Shown one piece after another: positions 1 to 5,786 of a stretch of 12,252 bases of DNA. Numbering within the stretch: position 1 is the stretch's first letter; each line of letters starts with the position of its first letter. The stretch comes from an uncultured Actinomycetes bacterium. Its GTDB lineage: Bacteria > Actinomycetota > Acidimicrobiia > Acidimicrobiales > RAAP-2. Position numbers and translations under genes: made by a program. The stretch spans positions 1 through 12,252 of the forward strand of contig CAIKFN010000123.1 in assembly GCA_903826715.1 (NCBI GenBank). Reading direction: 5' to 3'. The notes below the pieces were generated by a model that had not been told where the DNA came from, made no database searches, and saw only the letters and a list, made by a program, of their open reading frames with translations.

Positions 1-336
1 ACCAATTTCGGCTTCTGGTGCTTTTGAAACCGTGCCACCGTGAAAGGTGCAGAGTGCTTGGGCGCCGAAGCAGATACCTAAAACTGGAATGTCCTTTGCG
101 ACAGCGTCGCCAATAAGACCGAGCTCGCGGTCAAACCATGCAGCTTTGACTTCAGGGTCGTAGACAGAATCTTTTGAACCAAGAATTACGAGGGCGTCCA
201 TTCCGTCTACAGATGGTGTTGGTAACCCCACGTTCAATGCTTCTAGGTAGACGTTGTAGCCAAGTTTCGCGAACGATTCACCCACGAGACCTGGTCGGTC
301 TTCTTCTTCGTGTTGGATGAATAGAACGTTTGGCAT
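1..336 (-). CDS. Class I glutamine amidotransferase (GATase1) domain protein, C-terminus outside window
   Basis: The first 112 residues of a protein that continues past the left edge. The fold reads as a class I glutamine amidotransferase: an N-terminal strand (MPNVLFIQHE), an oxyanion-side loop ILGSKDSVYD near residues 51-60, and the nucleophile elbow GICFGAQ with the catalytic Cys at residue 89. The His/Glu of the triad would lie beyond the window. Such stand-alone proteins resemble the GuaA glutaminase half; they hydrolyse glutamine or gamma-glutamyl compounds, and the acceptor here cannot be told. The ATG at 334-336 shares one base with the TAA stop of the upstream FMN reductase (TAATG) and has no clear ribosome binding site, so translation is probably coupled to that gene. 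Family call is confident; substrate is unknown. Confidence 0.85.
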   Translation of the reverse strand, partial: MPNVLFIQHEEEDRPGLVGESFAKLGYNVYLEALNVGLPTPSVDGMDALVILGSKDSVYDPEVKAAWFDRELGLIGDAVAKDIPVLGICFGAQALCTFHGGTVSKAPEAEIG

Positions 337-941
337 TATTTCATCGAAGCAACGAGTGCTTCCCAGTTGGCTAGTGACGTAGCACCTGCATTTAGTTCAA
401 TGGCACTAACAAGATTTCCAATGCAGAGATCAATAGCTTTTTTTGCAATTGGCTCTAATGATTCTGCTCCATTTTCATCCACAAAACGTGTGTGAGCTGC
501 TTGGAGCACTGTGTCATAAACCATGACTGAGTAGCCTCCACAGTTGTTCCATAGACGTTTTATGTCTGCGAGCGCGCGAACTCCATTAGTCGGCGACATT
601 GTCGCAATTACTGCGTTCATTGGTTTTCCAACAATGCTGTTCTTAGGCATCATTGGACGACTCGCCCAGTCAATCGCATTTTTCACCACGCCAGGAATTG
701 CGTAGTTGTACTCAGGGCTAGTCCAGAAAACACCATCAGCAGTATTTAGTGCATCTCGAAAGTGCTGCACGTTTGGTGGCGTGTTGTCACCCTCAAGGTC
801 ACTGTTATAGAGAGGAATCAGTCCAATGTCGAATGATGTGGCTTCATAGCCATCTGGCAAATTTGTGGCGATGTAACCAGCGAGTCGAGTGTTGAGTGAG
901 TCCTTGCGAAGCGAACCTGAGAGAACGAGAATTTTTTTCAT
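336..941 (-). CDS. NADPH-dependent FMN reductase-like flavodoxin-fold protein
   Basis: A 201-residue protein with the flavodoxin-like fold of the NADPH-dependent FMN reductase/quinone reductase family. The FMN phosphate loop is SGSLRKDSLNTRL at residues 8-20, and the second flavin loop is the family hallmark SPEYNY at 75-80, followed by IPGVVKNAIDW at 82-92. Family members reduce free FMN, quinones, chromate or azo compounds; the natural substrate here is not evident. The frame stays open 46 codons further upstream, but that part would overlap the DUF3039 coding region. The ATG at 939-941 opens directly on the MKKILVLSGS strand, so I chose it. A TTAGGGT stretch 8-9 nt upstream may be a weak ribosome binding site or a -10 box. 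The gene follows DUF3039 by 32 bp and is coupled to the downstream amidotransferase. Confidence 0.9.
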   Translation of the reverse strand: MKKILVLSGSLRKDSLNTRLAGYIATNLPDGYEATSFDIGLIPLYNSDLEGDNTPPNVQHFRDALNTADGVFWTSPEYNYAIPGVVKNAIDWASRPMMPKNSIVGKPMNAVIATMSPTNGVRALADIKRLWNNCGGYSVMVYDTVLQAAHTRFVDENGAESLEPIAKKAIDLCIGNLVSAIELNAGATSLANWEALVASMK

Positions 942-949
942 GACAGTTG

Positions 950-955
950 ACCCTA
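950..955 (-). promoter_or_regulatory. Possible -10 box or weak Shine-Dalgarno before the FMN reductase
   Basis: Read on the minus strand this is TAGGGT, ending 8 nt before the ATG at 941. It fits the TANNNT -10 consensus of actinobacterial leaderless promoters, but AGGG could equally be a weak Shine-Dalgarno sequence. The sequence alone does not decide; no good -35 is seen. Confidence 0.25.
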
Positions 956-973
956 ATGGCAATAAGAGGACTC

Positions 974-1276
974 CTATCCCTCGGGCAGCGACCATCCCAT
1001 TGAAGTAGCAATCTCTTTGCAGGTTGGACAAAGTGGATACTTCTTTGGATCTTTGCCCGGCACCCACTCTTTTCCGCACAGCGCCTTGACGGGCATTGAG
1101 TTAATCATTCCCTCGACAACAGAGTTGTTGAGTTTTTTGAACTTTCCACTTTTCTTAGTGAAACCCTCGAGAACAATGTGGGTAAAGCGTTCATGATCGC
1201 CTTCATCTATCTGAGGTCTCGTAACTACGTGTAGTTCTGTGTCGGACTGAATACTCACGTCTAAAACCCTACCCAT
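974..1276 (-). CDS. DUF3039 family protein, small putative zinc-binding protein
   Basis: A 100-residue protein matching the actinobacterial DUF3039 family. The family hallmarks are the acidic GDHERFTH segment at residues 26-33 and the C-terminal block ALCGKEWVPGKDPKKYPLCP at 65-84, continuing into TCKE. Cys67, Cys83 and Cys86, with His28 or His33 as a fourth ligand, could hold a zinc ion. Compared with the Streptomyces-type members I remember, there are roughly ten extra lysine-rich residues (around 36-50) between the two blocks. Function is not known for the family. I start it at the ATG of 1274-1276; a longer reading to 1336 would run through the divergent gene's coding sequence. That start codon lies inside a 16-bp palindrome, and the divergent gene begins only 20 bp away. 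Confidence 0.85.
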   Translation of the reverse strand: MGRVLDVSIQSDTELHVVTRPQIDEGDHERFTHIVLEGFTKKSGKFKKLNNSVVEGMINSMPVKALCGKEWVPGKDPKKYPLCPTCKEIATSMGWSLPEG

Positions 1277-1284
1277 CTGGGTAG
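1269..1284. promoter_or_regulatory. 16-bp palindrome between divergent start codons, candidate operator
   Basis: CTACCCA at 1269-1275 and TGGGTAG at 1278-1284 are perfect inverted 7-bp arms around a TC centre. The palindrome covers the start codon of the DUF3039 gene and ends 12 bp before the ATG of the divergent small gene. A symmetrical site in so short a divergent gap is the usual form of a dimeric repressor operator. The regulator is unknown, and the TAGTCT overlapping its right edge (1282-1287) could be a -10 box for the plus-strand gene. Confidence 0.4.
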
Positions 1285-1296
1285 TCTCTAAGTAAC

Positions 1297-1515
1297 ATGA
1301 AGCGCAGACGAAAAAAACCCGAAGCCACAAGACCACTTGGACGGGTGTCGTCTCACTTCACTCGTGAAGGCACGCCTAAAAGTCCGTACCGTACCCAAGC
1401 AGAAGCAATGAGCGCTGCCCAACTTGCCTGGACTCTCAATGGAGCTGAACTTGACGCCTACCGCTGCGACTACTGCCACCAATGGCATATTGGCAAGAGG
1501 TTCAGTCGCGATTAG
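1297..1515 (+). CDS. Small hypothetical protein with CxxCHxxH motif
   Basis: A 72-residue basic protein. The first 30 residues are rich in Arg/Lys (MKRRRKKPEATRP) and probably disordered. An alanine-rich helix follows (around 33-49), then a compact motif YRCDYCHQWHIGKR with Cys57, Cys60, His61 and His64. This looks like a half zinc ribbon or treble-clef knuckle; short proteins ending in a CxxCxxWHxG-type motif are common in actinobacteria, but I know no assigned function. A TAG stop lies in frame at 1282-1284, so the ATG at 1297 is the first possible one. No convincing Shine-Dalgarno precedes it; a TAGTCT 9 nt upstream would suit a leaderless or very short-leader transcript. The basic tail plus metal knuckle suggests nucleic-acid contact, which is inference. 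Confidence 0.7.
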   Translation: MKRRRKKPEATRPLGRVSSHFTREGTPKSPYRTQAEAMSAAQLAWTLNGAELDAYRCDYCHQWHIGKRFSRD

Positions 1516-1538
1516 CAAATAGGGGCTAAAACGGCAAT

Positions 1539-1556
1539 AATGGACTGACTTCCATT
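1539..1556 (+). promoter_or_regulatory. Small hairpin just before the Lrp-domain gene ribosome binding site
   Basis: AATGGA (1539-1544) and TCCATT (1551-1556) form a perfect 6-bp stem with a 6-nt loop. It ends directly before the GAAAGG Shine-Dalgarno at 1557-1562. There is no U tract, so it is not a standard terminator; the stem is short and A/T-rich and could be chance. Confidence 0.2.
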
Positions 1557-1568
1557 GAAAGGCATCAC

Positions 1569-1805
1569 ATGTCAGTTCAGGCATACATCTTGATTCAGTC
1601 CGAAATTGGTTCAAGCGAAAACGTTGTTCTTGCAACGCGCAACGTGCCCGGCGTTCTTGAGTCTTTTGAAGTAACTGGCCCCTACGACGTAATTGTTCGT
1701 TGCGAGGCTGAGAGCGTTGACCAACTTGGAAAATTCATCGTTGGTGCGATTCAAAAAGTTCCGGGGATCACACGTACTTTGACGTGCCCCGTTGTAAACA
1801 TCTAA
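1569..1805 (+). CDS. Stand-alone Lrp/AsnC ligand-binding (RAM) domain protein
   Basis: A 78-residue protein that is entirely one Lrp/AsnC-type effector-binding domain with alternating strands and helices: QAYILIQSEIGSSENV, PGVLESFEVTGPYDVIVRCE (residues 28-47), then the helix DQLGKFIVGAIQKVPGI and a final strand. The TGPYD turn (36-40) is where family members make the oligomer contacts that bind amino acids. There is no helix-turn-helix, so it cannot act as a classical Lrp repressor; such stand-alone domains are widespread and thought to act as small-molecule sensors or partners for full-length Lrp proteins. GAAAGG at 1557-1562 is a well-placed ribosome binding site. Its TAA stop overlaps, on the other strand, the TAG stop of the convergent racemase gene. 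Confidence 0.88.
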   Translation: MSVQAYILIQSEIGSSENVVLATRNVPGVLESFEVTGPYDVIVRCEAESVDQLGKFIVGAIQKVPGITRTLTCPVVNI

Positions 1806-2935
1806 CCGAGCGCACCCGCAGCTTTTAGAGCTGTTATTTGTTCATCAGTAATTCCCCAGCCTTGTAATCCCTCACGCGTGCGTGCACCTGGTGCACTTGG
1901 AGACGAGCCAATTGCGCCGTGAGATTTTGAAAACCTCGGCGCAGGATTCGGCTGCGTAGCACCTTGCGTAGAGAAAACATTTCGCTCAGCGTTGTAAGGA
2001 TGCGTTGCAGCTTCACTCGGAGAAAGAACTGGCGTCGTGCACGCATCAGTACCCTCAAAGATTGCAGTCCACTCGTCTCGTGTCTTTTTAAGAAAGATTT
2101 CGCTGAAGCGTTCCTTCATTGCTGGCCATGCGTCGCGGTCCATCTGTGCAGGAAGCTCGGTGTTTGCTAGCTCGAGTCCTTCAAGTAGTTCAGCGTAGAA
2201 CTTTGACTCAATTGCCCCCACGGCCATGTATTTTCCATCACGTGTTTCATACACTTCGTAAAAATGAGCACCAGTGTCGAGCATGTTCATTCCACGCTCT
2301 TCTTTCCAGTACCCCATGTTCATGAATGCGTGCGTCATAGTCGTCAGTGACGCTGCACCGTCAACCATTGCGGTGTCAACAACTTGACCTTCACCAGTTG
2401 AACGAGCGTGCAGCAGGGCAGCAAGAACTCCAAATACTAAGAACAACGCTCCTCCACCGAAGTCACCCACGAGGTTGAGTGGCGGAACAGGCTTGTCACC
2501 AGCACGACCCAGTGCCCACAACGCGCCAGAAACTGAGATGTAATTAATGTCGTGTCCCGCAAGTTGACTAAGCGGGCCGTCTTGGCCGTAGCCAGTCATT
2601 CTTCCGTAGACCAGCTTGGGGTTGCGCTTCCAAACGTCTTCTGGGCCAACACCTAAACGTTCGGTGACGCCTGGGCGAAAGCCCTCAATAAGAACGTCTG
2701 CTTGTTCGCAGAGTTGCAACACGAGTTCACGACCGGCCTCATTCTTCAAATCAACCGCCACTGATGGACGAGACCTATTGAGTAAATCCCACGTAGGAGC
2801 ATCTGACGCGTCAGCGTCACCGCGCTCTAAACGAAGAACTTCTGCGCCGAGATCTGCGAGCAACATGCAGGCATATGGTCCAGGTCCAATACCTGCGAGT
2901 TCAATTACTTTTACACCTTGAAGTGGACCAGCCAT
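1802..2935 (-). CDS. CaiB/BaiF family alpha-methylacyl-CoA racemase (AMACR/MCR type)
   Basis: A 377-residue class III CoA-transferase-fold protein, close to M. tuberculosis MCR in length. The N-terminal CoA-binding region has GIGPGPYACMLLADLGAEV (15-33) and the pocket segment DVLIEGFRPGVTERLG (80-95). The racemase-specific residues are present: His128 in AGHDINYIS, Asp158 in LVGDFGGG and Glu243 in VGAIESKFY. These match the His126/Asp156/Glu241 set of MCR at a constant offset of two, so racemase activity on 2-methylacyl-CoA is a better call than CoA transfer. Such enzymes convert (2R)- to (2S)-methylacyl-CoA so that beta-oxidation can proceed. The start lies 6 bp after the acyl-CoA dehydrogenase stop, an operon pair that suits this role. 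The stop codon overlaps the convergent Lrp-domain gene. Confidence 0.9.
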   Translation of the reverse strand: MAGPLQGVKVIELAGIGPGPYACMLLADLGAEVLRLERGDADASDAPTWDLLNRSRPSVAVDLKNEAGRELVLQLCEQADVLIEGFRPGVTERLGVGPEDVWKRNPKLVYGRMTGYGQDGPLSQLAGHDINYISVSGALWALGRAGDKPVPPLNLVGDFGGGALFLVFGVLAALLHARSTGEGQVVDTAMVDGAASLTTMTHAFMNMGYWKEERGMNMLDTGAHFYEVYETRDGKYMAVGAIESKFYAELLEGLELANTELPAQMDRDAWPAMKERFSEIFLKKTRDEWTAIFEGTDACTTPVLSPSEAATHPYNAERNVFSTQGATQPNPAPRFSKSHGAIGSSPSAPGARTREGLQGWGITDEQITALKAAGALG

Positions 2936-2941
2936 TACTAC

Positions 2942-4111
2942 TTAGTCCCACCAAAGATCGTGGCCAAGCACACCCTTGCCAATGAGACCGAGCTGCACCT
3001 GGCTCGAGCCCTCAACAATTGTTAGCTGACGTGCATCGCGGTAGTAGAGCTCCATGGGGTGATCTTCCATGTACCCAGCGGCGCCGAGCATCTGTAGAGC
3101 AATGCCTGAAGCCCTGACCGCGACTTCAGATGCGTAGTACTTACACATTGAAAGCATTGGAACGTATTCCTTGGTGAACTTGCCATCGTCAGCCAGACAC
3201 GCTGCGCGGTAGGTAAGAAGTCGTGCCGCTTCAATTTCGGTTGCGCACTTGGCAATCTCCCACTGAATACCTTGGAACTCAGAGATTGTTTTTCCAAACG
3301 CTGCACGATTCTTCACGTAGTCCGTTGCGTACATGAGCGCACCCTCAGCGAGTCCTATGCCTCTTGCAGCAACAATTGGCCTCATTGCGTTGAGCGCCTG
3401 CATGATTAGTAGGAAGCCACCGTGGATTTCCTGCTTTGGACCAATGTGAACATTCTCCATAACAATGTCTGCAGTATCAATTCCGCGAACACCCATTTTG
3501 CGGTCTACGCGTGGGCGACTGAGTCCTGGGGTATTGGCGTCAACAATGAAGCAACCAATCTCAGAGTGCAGACGAGATGATGCTTCACCCTTCTTCGCGA
3601 ACACAATGAACCAGTCCGCCTGCATACCTCCAGATATCCAGCACTTCGTTCCGTTCAAAATGTAACCACCAGTTACATCAGGATCTGCTTTTGCGGTTGT
3701 CTGCATTCCTGCAACGTCTGAACCCGCACCTGGCTCTGAAAGACAGAATGATGCACGCTGACTTCCATTTGCGATTCCAGGCAAGTAGCGAAGCTTCTGT
3801 TCTTCTGATCCAGCAATCATGATTGGACCCGATGGAAGTCGTGTCAACAGCAGCATGAGGCCAATCACATTCGAATACTTCGTTACTTCTTCAATAGCAA
3901 TTGTTAGACCAAGGATTCCAGCTCCAGAGCCACCGTATTCCTCTGGAATACAGAGTCCTAGAAGGTCGGCCTTCTTGAATTCATCAAAGATGTCTTGCGG
4001 ATACTCACCTGTTGTATCGATTTCTCGTGCCCTTGGTTTGATTTTGTCTTGGGCCAGGCGCCTCACTGTTTGCTGAAGGCTCTTTAGTTCGTCTGATAGT
4101 TCAAAGTCCAT
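2942..4111 (-). CDS. Acyl-CoA dehydrogenase
   Basis: A 389-residue FAD-dependent acyl-CoA dehydrogenase, normal length for the four-subunit family. The alpha-helical N domain begins at once (MDFELSDELKSLQQTVRRLA), then IPEEYGGSG at 55-63, the flavin/substrate strand CLSEPGAGSD at 123-132 and the C-terminal signature YYRDARQLTIVEGSSQVQLG. Glu367 in IVEGSS is in the position of the catalytic base of MCAD-type enzymes. It would introduce the alpha,beta double bond into an acyl-CoA and pass electrons to ETF. A 28-codon extension to 4195 is possible but would run into the divergent glpD gene; the ATG at 4109-4111 starts at the conserved N-terminal helix and is chosen. A TATCGT box lies 7 nt upstream without a Shine-Dalgarno, suggesting a leaderless mRNA. 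Paired with the racemase, a branched-chain acyl-CoA is the likely substrate. Confidence 0.92.
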   Translation of the reverse strand: MDFELSDELKSLQQTVRRLAQDKIKPRAREIDTTGEYPQDIFDEFKKADLLGLCIPEEYGGSGAGILGLTIAIEEVTKYSNVIGLMLLLTRLPSGPIMIAGSEEQKLRYLPGIANGSQRASFCLSEPGAGSDVAGMQTTAKADPDVTGGYILNGTKCWISGGMQADWFIVFAKKGEASSRLHSEIGCFIVDANTPGLSRPRVDRKMGVRGIDTADIVMENVHIGPKQEIHGGFLLIMQALNAMRPIVAARGIGLAEGALMYATDYVKNRAAFGKTISEFQGIQWEIAKCATEIEAARLLTYRAACLADDGKFTKEYVPMLSMCKYYASEVAVRASGIALQMLGAAGYMEDHPMELYYRDARQLTIVEGSSQVQLGLIGKGVLGHDLWWD

Positions 4112-4118
4112 GTTCAGA

Positions 4119-4124
4119 ACGATA
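4119..4124 (-). promoter_or_regulatory. Candidate leaderless -10 box for the acyl-CoA dehydrogenase
   Basis: Read on the minus strand this is TATCGT, followed by 7 nt and then the ATG at 4111. Box type (TANNNT) and distance put transcription initiation at or next to the start codon, and no Shine-Dalgarno is visible in between. A -35 at the usual distance is not apparent. Confidence 0.4.
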
Positions 4125-4133
4125 GTTGGCTTT

Positions 4134-4155
4134 GTGACAACATGAGTCGTGACAA
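4134..4155. promoter_or_regulatory. GTGACAA direct repeat in the divergent acyl-CoA dehydrogenase/glpD gap
   Basis: GTGACAA occurs at 4134-4140 and 4149-4155, 15 bp apart, in the 73-bp gap between divergent start codons. The first copy extends to TTGTGACAA, itself symmetrical (TTGT-G-ACAA); the second is TCGTGACAA, a half match. The repeats lie upstream of the likely -10 of the acyl-CoA dehydrogenase and could be binding sites for a regulator shared by the fatty-acid pair and the glpD block. No further copy was noticed elsewhere in the window. Confidence 0.35.
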
Positions 4156-4184
4156 TTTTTAAGCGAGATAGTGCTCTAAGCGCA

Positions 4185-5777
4185 ATGGCCACCAAGACCT
4201 ACGACCTAGTGGTGATTGGTGCGGGAATGACTGGAGCCGGTGTCGCACTCGACGCCGCCTCTCGTGGGCTGAGCGTGGCGCTCATTGACCGAGGCGACAT
4301 CGCCAGTGGCACGAGCTCAAAGTCATCGAAAATGGTGCACGGTGGACTTCGTTATCTTCAGCAAAAAGAATTCAAGCTGGTGTACGAAAATCTTCGCGAG
4401 CGACAAAGACTCTTGGAGAACGCTCCATTCTTAGTGCGTCCCCTACCATTCTTAATTCCGATATTCGCCAACAACGCAGTCATGCGCAAAACACTTGTTA
4501 AGGCGTATGGCTCGGCGCTTCGTCTTTACGACATCACCGGGGGTTGGCGAATTGGAAAGCGTTACAAAAAAATCACACCTACCGATGCTGCTTCTCACCT
4601 ACCAACTCTTAACACACACAATCTTGAAGCAGCATTCATTTATATGGACGCGCGTGGTGATGATGCTCGAGTCGCCTTAAGTATTTGCAGGAGCGCTGCA
4701 CTTGACTTCAATGCCGACGTTGCAACCTACGTGCGTGCACTCAGCGTTACGAGAAATGACGCTGGAGATGTGAACGGCGTTGTGTGTCGCGATGAGCTGA
4801 GTGGAAAAGAAATAAAAATTTCTACTCGCTCAATGGTTAACGCCTCAGGTGTATGGGCCGATGATGTTTTCACAATGGTGAACCACGATGCCACTCACCA
4901 CATCAAGCCAGCCAAGGGAATTCACGTAAGTGTTCCACGCGAGCGTCTCCCCGCTGACGTTGCAGCCGTATTTAGCGTTCCCGGAGACCGTCGAAGCATT
5001 TTTGTAGTTCCGTTCGAAGACGCCCCTTTTACATTTATTGGCACCACCGACACCGCGTACGACGGATCAATTGACACTCCCGAGTGCACGCCAGAAGACA
5101 TTGAGTACTTACTCAAAGCCGCGAACAACTCAACATCATCAAACCTAACCACGAGTGACATCACAGGACTGTGGGCTGGACTTCGACCACTACTCGCTCC
5201 AAAGAGTGGCAAGGAGTTGAGTGAGCGTACAGCAGACCTCTCGAGACGTCACCAAGTAACTGACTCCGGTAACGGCGTCGTACACATTACGGGTGGAAAG
5301 TGGACCACGTACCGACAGATGGCTGAAGACACAGTAAATGCGTTAAAGCCTTACTTCTCAAATCTGAAATCTGTTCAAACCAAGAATTTAAAGTTCCATG
5401 GCACGAGCAACTGGCGCCCATCGAATGAAATCGAGCAGCATCTCTACCAGCGCTTTGGTTCAGAATCCCTCGAGATCCTTTCTCTGATTGAAAAGAATCC
5501 TCATCTCGGTACCTCGCCAATAGTTGGCCAGCCGTACTTGCTGGGTGAATTCGTCTTCAGTGCGCAGAACGAAATGGCTACGTCGCTCATTGACCTGCTG
5601 ACACGCAGAACTCGAGCTCACCTTCATGATGCCAGAGCAACGCTCAAGGCTGCACGCGTAATTTGCGAAGAAGTTGCTCCCATTTTTGGTTGGTCACCAA
5701 GCGAAATCGATAGTCAAATTGCAACATACGCATCACTCGTTGAGAGTGAATTTACTAGTGCGGGACTAATTCTGTAG
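4185..5777 (+). CDS. glpD: FAD-dependent glycerol-3-phosphate dehydrogenase
   Basis: A 530-residue protein of the aerobic GlpD/GlpA family, which oxidises sn-glycerol 3-phosphate to DHAP at the membrane face and gives electrons to quinone. The N-terminal dinucleotide fold has VVIGAGMTGAG with Gly12, Gly14 and Gly17. The family signature GTSSKSSKMVHGGLRYL follows at 42-58, then VYENLRERQRLLENAP. The FAD C-terminal contact GGKWTTYRQMAEDTV lies near 367-381, and the GlpD-specific C-terminal helical domain (TRRTRAHLHDARATLKAA) is complete. I start it at the ATG of 4185; a GTG at 4149 would add 12 residues of no family character and would sit in the repeat region. No strong ribosome binding site is seen. 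It is first in a plus-strand block, 9 bp before the AGPS-like gene. Confidence 0.95.
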   Translation: MATKTYDLVVIGAGMTGAGVALDAASRGLSVALIDRGDIASGTSSKSSKMVHGGLRYLQQKEFKLVYENLRERQRLLENAPFLVRPLPFLIPIFANNAVMRKTLVKAYGSALRLYDITGGWRIGKRYKKITPTDAASHLPTLNTHNLEAAFIYMDARGDDARVALSICRSAALDFNADVATYVRALSVTRNDAGDVNGVVCRDELSGKEIKISTRSMVNASGVWADDVFTMVNHDATHHIKPAKGIHVSVPRERLPADVAAVFSVPGDRRSIFVVPFEDAPFTFIGTTDTAYDGSIDTPECTPEDIEYLLKAANNSTSSNLTTSDITGLWAGLRPLLAPKSGKELSERTADLSRRHQVTDSGNGVVHITGGKWTTYRQMAEDTVNALKPYFSNLKSVQTKNLKFHGTSNWRPSNEIEQHLYQRFGSESLEILSLIEKNPHLGTSPIVGQPYLLGEFVFSAQNEMATSLIDLLTRRTRAHLHDARATLKAARVICEEVAPIFGWSPSEIDSQIATYASLVESEFTSAGLIL

Positions 5778-5786
5778 GGTTCAGTC

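Noticed and set aside
942..1079. 46-residue extension of the FMN reductase
   Set aside because: It would overlap the C-terminal zinc block of the DUF3039 gene in another frame, and flavodoxin-fold reductases begin directly at the MKKILVLSGS-like strand.
1288..1635. 115-codon minus-strand open frame opposite the CxxCHxxH gene
   Set aside because: It spans the plus-strand gene and the Lrp-domain gene start in a shadow frame, with no family character. I prefer the plus gene because of its Cys/His motif and basic head, but it is small, so some doubt remains.
4112..4195. Longer N-terminus for the acyl-CoA dehydrogenase
   Set aside because: It would add 28 residues without family character, cross the whole divergent control region and enter the glpD coding sequence; the ATG at 4111 begins exactly at the conserved first helix.
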